64,000 nt of DNA, from positions 620,001-684,000 of the forward strand of contig JANATF010000005.1 in NCBI GenBank assembly GCA_029449245.1, written 5' to 3'. The stretch's first letter is position 1. Every line of letters begins with the position of its first letter. Shown here in pieces: positions 56,820 to 64,000 of the stretch. A model generated the notes under the pieces. The model saw nothing but the letters and a program-made list of their open reading frames with translations. It had not been told where the DNA came from and ran no database searches. A program made the position numbers and the translations under genes. Source of the DNA: Mortierella alpina (lineage: Eukaryota; Mortierellomycota; Mortierellomycetes; Mortierellales; Mortierellaceae).

Positions 56820-59800
56820 CTACGGTATGCGAGACTTGAACAGCGTGTAGCGATCGATCGTATCCAGTCCATGCACCATCCGCTTCTCTCCGCCCGCCCC
56901 AAAGGCATCTCCGTTAGCCTGCCCGGCAGTCCGGCCATCCAGCATCCCAGAGACAGCAGCGCTCGCTGCCTTCTCCTCCAGCGCCGCATTGGACTCACGC
57001 ACTATCCGGTCAGTCTGCCTCTCGCTCTGCTCACGCGCCTCCATAGTCATATGGCGATGGTGTGCAAACCCGAGGAGGTTGATTCCGATCAGCAGCTTCA
57101 ATGCAACAAGGCAAGCATAAGTCGCCACGCAGGCCAGGAACACGACTGAATACTCCATGACACGCCGACCCAGTTCTTGCGAGATACCAGCGCGGTGAGC
57201 CCAAGCTGCAGCCATATGTGCTAGGACACTCGACCCTTGACTAAGCACCGTCCACGCGAACCTAGAGAACGAGGCCAAAAGATCCACGATTCCTGAGGAC
57301 GCGGTCGCTAATCCTGATGAGAAATCAATCACTGGCATTGTCCAGTCAAAAGTTATGGTATCAAACGAAACTGCAGCTGTCGCTGCAAACGTCTCCGCCG
57401 TCGCTGACTGTCCTCTGCCCAGATCGCTGGTGTTTGTCGAGAGAACCATCTGGAGCGTCTGAATTGTAACGCAAATGACAAGGCATGCCAGAGGTAGCGC
57501 AGCCAGCCCAATACGGCGCGATACCATGGGTGACTGATCCACAAACATTTGCTGCTGCTGAAGTGAGATTAGAACAACACACGTTTGTTAGCGAAGATAG
57601 AACAACTGTAACGTATATTTCTTCTTACAAATAGAAGCATTGCAGTCGCCACTTACATTATTACGGCCAGCCAATCTAGCAGGGCTCCCCACTACGAGAT
57701 CTCTGCTCAGGATGTCGACAAAGCGTCCATAGACACTTGGTCGGATTTGATTGAATTTCGTGATGAAAGCGTGTTTTAGCCAATCAACAAGGGTCTCGCA
57801 GCCCAAGACCAGGAAGCATGGTGTCAAAAGTCTTGCAACGGCAGTCATGGATGAGAATAGTGGGACGAACGACTGTGGGTATACAGAGAATGGAGAAGGA
57901 GGTGCGGCCGACAGCTCCACGAGATTGCGGATGGTGATGATAGTGACAAATACAGATAATTGAAATCGCTCCACAATATCTAGCACCCAAGAAGAAGAGG
58001 CAGAGAAACACTATTGATTAATGGAAGACCGCAAGGCCGGTCTCACATGAAATATTTCAACAAGCCGACTCACCACTGCAACTGAGCTGAAAGAGATTCT
58101 CCTTTTCAAATTTCTTGAAGACACTTCCCTTGATTTCCACAAACTGATTGCTAATCAGAAGTGTCAGCAATGCGTTCGAGTAGGAGTTAACGGCAACGTT
58201 CAGAGTTACCATCTGGAAGAAGAGAACCATGGTGTGAGCCACTAGAGAGCACAAGTAAGAAATATTGTTAATTCAGATTGATCTTAGACAAGTTTGAAAG
58301 TCCATGGCGAAGGGGAGCCGTATCCAAGATCTTACAAATGTACAGTATAGCCAGGATAACAAAGGTGATGGGACGCGCATGACGCGATGCAGTGAGACTG
58401 GCCTTGGGGGGGTGGCTACCCAATGTAGACTTTGAAAACAAAGAGTCGAGAATATCTTGACCAAATGAACAGCAGAGGCGGTCAAAAATCTGTATAGGTA
58501 CAGCAATAAATTAATATGTAATTATGGAAGAGCGCGAATAAGCCATATTTTTCATCAAAGTCATTACCTCTAAACAATTGAAAATAGCATACAGCTTCAT
58601 GGCGTTTTGGCCGCGGATGAAATGGTATGTCCTTGATGCGTCGACGGATTGGAGAATAGTGCATGCCACGACCACAAGGGTGACCTTTATAAGGTCACAC
58701 TTTTGCGAGGACTTTAATCGGCTAATTGGTTCAAACAGCAGCAACGTCAGATGACATTCTCACCTTCTACAAGACATATTATGTTGCACCATTCAATAGA
58801 CTAGGACAGCTTACATTCTCTCATTGCTGCCTGAGAACCAAGTCCTTGATAATATGTACCGAAACAAGGCAACTGTCGCAAGCACGAACCTTGCAGGCAG
58901 AATTGTGAACGTGTACAGAAATGAATCCAAGCACACCACATACCCAAAGACAATCATCTATAAAGGACGGTATATGATTTTCGTGAGTATCGTGATGGCG
59001 CTGACGGCCAATTGAAGAGTTGAGCACAGATAAACGACCGATACTGTATCCTACCTTCTCGAACGCAATAGGAACACTAAGAAAGTTGGCCACCCTTTCC
59101 CTCTTTAGCTCCTGTGTGGATTCGAAATCCGCCGCTGTGAGCTCCTCCTTTAGATAGTCCCACAGGGACACGGCCGGGTTTGGGGAAGGCGATATCGATC
59201 CAAGAAGATTCCTTAGCCTTAGGTCGTCAATCAAGGCTATTCGATAGCACGTATGATATTTTGTAAGTGGTGCGCCATTGAGCCGTTGTTGTTCGAGCTT
59301 CCAAGTTTGGTTTGAGTCAATCTACCAACCTTTAGAATGCTCTGGTTCTGAGCCATTCAAAGTCGGTGCGGGTGTCTTGAGCATTTGGCCGAGCTCGTGA
59401 TCAAACACTCTGCCTGCGCTTGCCTTTGATATACTCGACGACCTGCTCACGTATTTGCTGCCTGACAAAGCGTCCTGCACCCCGCGCTCGTCATCCCGCT
59501 GCAGCTTAATGAGCTCAAGGTCCAAACTATGAAGAAATTCATTTTTCCTGGGTGTTGCTGTGTGGGGTATTGGAGTCAAATTGCCCTTACAAGGAGGCTC
59601 CATGTGTCCAAGTGGAAGGAGCGGAGGCAGTCTATTCTCCTTGTTGTCCTTTTCAGAGCCGGCTTGTGTGACTTCCTTGGATGATGCTGACATTGACCCT
59701 GAAGTTATGGCCGGCTGAGGAGGCTCGTTATTATGGAGATTACTGCCCTTGTTCGTTCCAGTGTGTTTGGTGGGTGTTTGATTGCTTGCGTCCGATATGT

Positions 59801-59957
59801 CTTTCAAAGCTGTAGGGCGAGTATCCAAGGCAGACTGGGAAGGCGACGAAGGTGTGCTGTTAAAGCCAGCCTTCCAAGATGTCCTCGACTTTTTCTTCCC
59901 ATGTTTTCTAGCAGGCCCATGCGGTGGGTGCCGTGTGGCGGGCAGAGGCGCCTGCAT
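56820..59957 (-). CDS. TAPT1 / EMP65 family membrane protein
   Basis: Multi-pass membrane protein related to metazoan TAPT1 and yeast Emp65, an ER protein linked to folding surveillance. Eight exons: 59957-59330, 59236-59055, 58957-58815, 58721-58568, 58489-58336, 58241-58074, 57979-57657, 57557-56820; 829 aa with closing phases. A disordered basic N-terminus of about 200 residues precedes the family core: LWDYLKEELTAADFES, VVCLDSFLYTFTILPARFVL, RTYHFIRGQNAMKLYAIFN, IFDRLCCSFGQDILDSLF, the highly conserved FVEIKGSVFKKFEKENLFQL, WLKHAFITKFNQIRP and VSRRIGLAALPLACLVI. The last exon could alternatively begin one CAG later (57554). It shares a 216-bp divergent promoter with SMC5. Confidence 0.9.
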
Positions 59958-60173
59958 TGACGTAATGGTATGCTTCAAGTCGGTTCTCGGCTAGTGCGGG
60001 ACTCCATTAGAGATGATTGAGATGTGGGCAATTTCTGACCCATCTGATCCACGTGACTTGCCACCAACCAACAATTGTTATTTTCGAGTCGCGACATTTG
60101 GACCTGTTGCCATCACACCCAGAACAACGTCCCGCAGGAGAATCCGCCCAATTCATTGACAAACAATCAGACA
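59958..60173. promoter_or_regulatory. Bidirectional promoter of the TAPT1-family gene and SMC5
   Basis: Only 216 bp separate two opposite ATGs. It contains CACGTG (60050-60055) within TCACGTGG, an E-box of the kind bound by Cbf1-like bHLH factors, and a TCGCGA palindrome near 60092. Site functions are inferred. Confidence 0.5.
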
Positions 60174-63100
60174 ATGCAAAAGATTAAGGTCGATGGATCC
60201 TCCAAGCGGCCTAGGGAGGACGATGAGACCAACGGAAACAGCCAGGAACTGGCGGTGCCCCGCAACCGCACTCAGACTACTGTGCTCGGGCAACACGACA
60301 AATCAGAGTCCGTCTTCTAAACATCGCTTTCGTTGTTCTTTAGCTAATGAACTACTGATCGTCATACTAAAGCTTGCTCCTTTTTGCATATCCTCGGTTC
60401 CTTGTGCGCTAATAGGTACCAACATGGTTCTATCATGAAGGTCTCAATGAAGAGCTTCGTGACATACGAGTCGTGCTCGTTTACTCCTGGACCCAATCTG
60501 AATATGGTTATTGGACCTAACGGCACTGGAAAGAGTACTATTGTCTGTGCGCTTGCTCTCGGCCTGGGTTGGAACACGAACGTAAGTTTTTTTTGTCGTC
60601 CGCAGACTATCACTTTACGTTTATGAGATTCGATGCCCTGATGTCGAACTAACCTATGCTCAACTCAAAACTCTTGAACTAATTAGCTACTTGGGAGAGC
60701 AAAGGATATATCCGAGTTTGTTAAGCATGGTTCCGATAAAGGTTGGATCGAGGTTACACTTTGTAACAAGAACGGCTCCAACGTGGTTATCAAGCGCCAC
60801 ATCAATAAGAACAACAACACTAGCGTGTGGAAAATCAACGGTACGGACCTGGTTTATTATCATATACATCCATCGGGCGATATCAACCACAAAAAACACT
60901 ATCCTTACAATTTCACCTGCTACTACCTAATAGGCGAAAACAAGACTCAGAAGGAAGTTATGAAGAAGGTTCAGTCTTTCGGCATCCAGGTGGATAACCT
61001 CTGGTAAGCAGAATGTGTTGACCACTTGCCTTGAATCTCAGGATACTGAAGACGAGAGACTAAATCGTATGATTGCGCTACATGTGTGTGCATAGTCAAT
61101 TTCTTCCTCAAGACCGAGTTTCAGAATTTGCCCAAGTAAGGCCAGATGAATGAAAGCCCAGTTTGCCTGCTGGAGTGACAATGTAGATTCTTGCGTCCTT
61201 TTGACACACTTCATTTTTTTATGAGTAGATGTCGCCTCAGGAGTTGCTGAAGGAGACGCAACGAGCTGTTGGTGGTGATGAGATGATCCAGTCTCATCAG
61301 AAGATGGCAGACCTGTGGAATGAACACAAGATAATCACCGCTGTAAGTTGCTGTACTTTAAAAAAATCAATTATATGGGACATGATGGTCGTACTGAGTT
61401 TCATCGTGCCTTTTTGAAAGTCTATGAAAGGAGATCTCGAGTCTATAGAAACGAACGAAAAGCGTAATGCCGTTATTGAAAAAGACGTTTTCAGGTTCCA
61501 GCAGCGGGAGGCCGTTCTACGCAAGGTATACTTCACTGTTAAGCATGTGGTGCGTTCACGAAAGCCATAAATCACGGTCATGGATATTAACTGTGACTTT
61601 CTCCTTATCGTAGGTGCGGCTACTCGAGATTTGGATCCTCTATGCCAAGTACGGCCTTGCTAAAGACGAATACAACACTGTGAAGGAGTCACGGCGTGTC
61701 TGTTACGCCATGTTCAAGCAGCTGCAAACCGAAGTGGAACCCCTCGAAATGAAGAACAAGTAAGTCCCATTCTTCCTGCGTGAAGGTTGATTCCAGCTGT
61801 GAAGTTGATACTCATAGCGCACATTTTTATGTTTTAGCCAAAAGAAGCAAATCGAAAAGACCTGCGCCAAGGAGAAGGATGATCTTGAACATCAATACCA
61901 AAAGGCTGTTCAAGCGATGAAAGCGAAAGGCGCAGCAATCGATAAAACTGTAAGCTACACTATCGTGAGATTGAGGATGTTAACAATGGGTAGTAACCGA
62001 GTCATTTCATCCACCTGTTACCCATATAGGAAGGCGAAGGGGAAGATTTGCGCAGGGAATTGGTCAGACTGGAGGCCAAGATGCAGCAGAGAGCAGCCTC
62101 TATCAAAAACATCAAACGCAATATTGCAGCGATGCAAGAGCAACTCGACAATGCGAGACCACAGGAAGAGCTTGAGGAAGAACGGCGCCAGCTTCAAAGC
62201 CAGTTGGTAATCGAAGGATCATAGCAGGGACCGCTTAAAAGAATGGATCAGTGTCTAGCGTCATCCTACTTTTGTGGTCAAGGGTCTAACAGAGCCGGAT
62301 TTGGTCATCTTTGATCCCACATGACATAGGATTCATCAAACGAAGAGAGACGAGCTTTGGCAGACAGAGTCGAAGCCATTCAGAGCACGCAAAAGGAGAT
62401 CCTTCAAGAATGTGCCATCAAAAACCGCAAGATGGGGGATAAAAAGTCCCGGTGAGAAAATTCCTCCATGATTACTACTGCCAACTTTCCTCCTTGTGCA
62501 ACCCTCCTTCCTTCTTAACGAATTCTTTGTGATCACATTTAGAGTGGATGCTCTGGACGATATTCGAAACCGGCGGTTGGATCAGTTAAGGAGGTCAGAT
62601 AACGATGTGTACGAAGCCGTCCGATGGTTGCGTCAGAACCAACACATGTTCCAGAAGAAGGTGTTTGAGCCCGTTTGCTTGGAGCTCAACATCAAGAACA
62701 TGAGAGTTGTGAATGCGGTCGAGAACGTCCTGAGGAACCAACTCAAGGTGAGACACTTTAACATTTGCTGCTCTTATCTTCGACCAGTTATGCTACCCCT
62801 ACAATGAAGGTCGTTACTGAACACCAACATGTCGCTTCGATGTGGTACGTAGACCTTTGTGTGCCAAACCAGAGAGGACTATAACATTCTGACGCGCGAG
62901 TTGCTCGACAGAAAGAAGATGAGAGTGAACATTATCGCACCGCGACCCAACGAACTTCAACTTGAGAACTTTGCGCCCCCGGTTTCGGATGACGAGCTAC
63001 GTCGTTTTGGCTTTGATGGCTTTATTCTGAGCGCTTTGGAGGGGCCAAAGGAGCTGCTGGCCGCTATGTGTGCCAAGGCTGGCATTCACAGCGTTCCATA

Positions 63101-63960
63101 CTCGGAGAGCGCCAATCTAGACTTTAAGGCCGTTCGCGACAGCAGGAAGTTCAAGAGATACGCCACATCAACAACCTCTTTCAGCATTATGTACTCTCGA
63201 CATACCGGCGAGGCACTGGATACTGCCACCCCACTCCGACCTGCTCAGATCTTTACCGCATCTGTCGACACCGAGGAGCGCAATCGACTGATTCGCGAAA
63301 TTGATGAAATACGTTCATCCCTTAATGCAAATGAGGTCAGGGTGCGGGACTTGACTGCGGAGGATAATAATCTCCGAGCCTCTCACCAAGAGATTGATGG
63401 CAGGCACCAGGAATTCGAGCGGTCGCTTAAAGCGGTAACACAGACTATGAAGGATGCCAATCGGCATAAGATTGGTCTGGAAAAGTACCTCAAGGACTTG
63501 GAGCGGAAAGAGAAAGAACCCTCATCGGCGGAGGAAGAGGAAAAGATTCGAGAACAATTGCGTAAACTGGCGTCGAAGCGTTGCATGTTGACATTCCAAT
63601 ACGTGGAGCTTATGAAGGCGGGCCAGCAGTTGTTCTCGAGGCTTACGATAGCGACTCTTAACCGTTTGCAAGCCCATGCAGACATGCAGGCGACAGAGGC
63701 GGAATGTATTGAGAAGGCTCGTCAGCTCAAGGACATGGAAGAACAATACACCGAGGGTAAGCGATGTGTGCAAATCTTGGCCCTGTACAATAGCATCACC
63801 ATTTGAAGCAGCCTCTCGTAAGGAACTAACACGGTTGTTTTACTGGCCACTAGTGAATGAGCGGTATGATGAGATAAAAGCGAGAGCCAAGGAGCTCCTG
63901 GATCAGGCCAAGGAAGAGTACAACACCCTGCAGCCTGAGGATGTTCCAGAGTTTCAAGCG
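60174..63960 (+). CDS. SMC5: SMC5, structural maintenance of chromosomes protein (3' end beyond the window)
   Basis: ATPase arm of the nuclear Smc5/6 complex (recombination repair, replication-fork stability). Fourteen exons seen: 60174-60307, 60416-60581, 60687-60840, 60934-61003, 61096-61135, 61229-61342, 61421-61525, 61614-61759, 61838-61949, 62030-62206, 62330-62451, 62543-62747, 62853-63756, 63854-63960; 852 codons, phases all closing. Features: N-terminal head with SIMKVSMKSFVTYESC and Walker A GPNGTGKST; QFLPQDRVSEFA, the conserved Smc5 block; coiled coil; hinge about residues 490-630 (FEPVCLELNIKNMRVVNAVE onward); second coiled coil running to the edge. The first donor (GA|GTCCGT) is weak but keeps frame. 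The C-terminal head lies outside. Family length is about 1,050-1,100 aa. Confidence 0.92.
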
Positions 63961-64000
63961 GTATTGAGCCTCTACTGATGTTGTATATTATAGCGCCTTT

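Overview
The window looks like nuclear DNA of an early-diverging filamentous fungus, most likely a Mortierella-type (Mortierellomycotina) genome. That placement is inferred from short GT-AG introns (about 78-145 nt) with CTAAC/CTRAY-like branch points, CT-rich leaders, a fungal tri-domain HIS4, a Ras-type adenylate cyclase, and remnants of Helitron and tyrosine-recombinase elements. No species-diagnostic locus (rDNA, mitochondrial) is present. Exon models were spliced by eye; in each complete multi-exon model the reading phases close.

Layout. 1-9055 (-): a very long RIM15/Greatwall-type AGC kinase whose 3' end runs off the left edge. 9056-12077: about 3 kb of low-complexity upstream DNA. 12078-14893 (-): HIS4, with a Gcn4-type TGAGTCA site upstream. 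15728-18204 (+): F-box/LRR-like protein. 18205-20752: mostly decayed sequence with coiled-coil and HTH-transposase-like debris. 20753-22314: two divergent cysteine-rich secreted proteins. 23850-24208 (+): small two-EF-hand protein. 24401-24716: a 316-bp MITE-like repeat. 26059-27117 (+): single-pass membrane protein. 27995-29813 (+): ER J-protein (HLJ1/DNAJB12 type). 30227-31196 (-): COX11. 31603-33888 (-): homeobox transcription factor.

From about 34.5 to 44.7 kb lies an accessory island. It holds a broken Helitron (Rep and Pif1-like helicase with frameshifts and a nonsense codon) carrying an unusual Lys/Ser-rich 36-bp tandem repeat, a small secreted protein, a 314-bp inverted repeat studded with GGCGACCG, a decayed Crypton-like tyrosine-recombinase gene, and further unidentified remnants.

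The core genome resumes at 44751: a Sel1-repeat protein (-), SKP1 (-), a ten-exon adenylate cyclase CYR1 (-), a TAPT1/EMP65-family membrane protein (-), and a divergent SMC5 (+) that runs off the right edge. CYR1 (makes cAMP) and the RIM15-type kinase (restrained by cAMP/PKA in yeast) belong to one nutrient-signalling pathway. SKP1 and the F-box protein are components of SCF ubiquitin ligases. I saw no tRNA, rRNA or CRISPR array.
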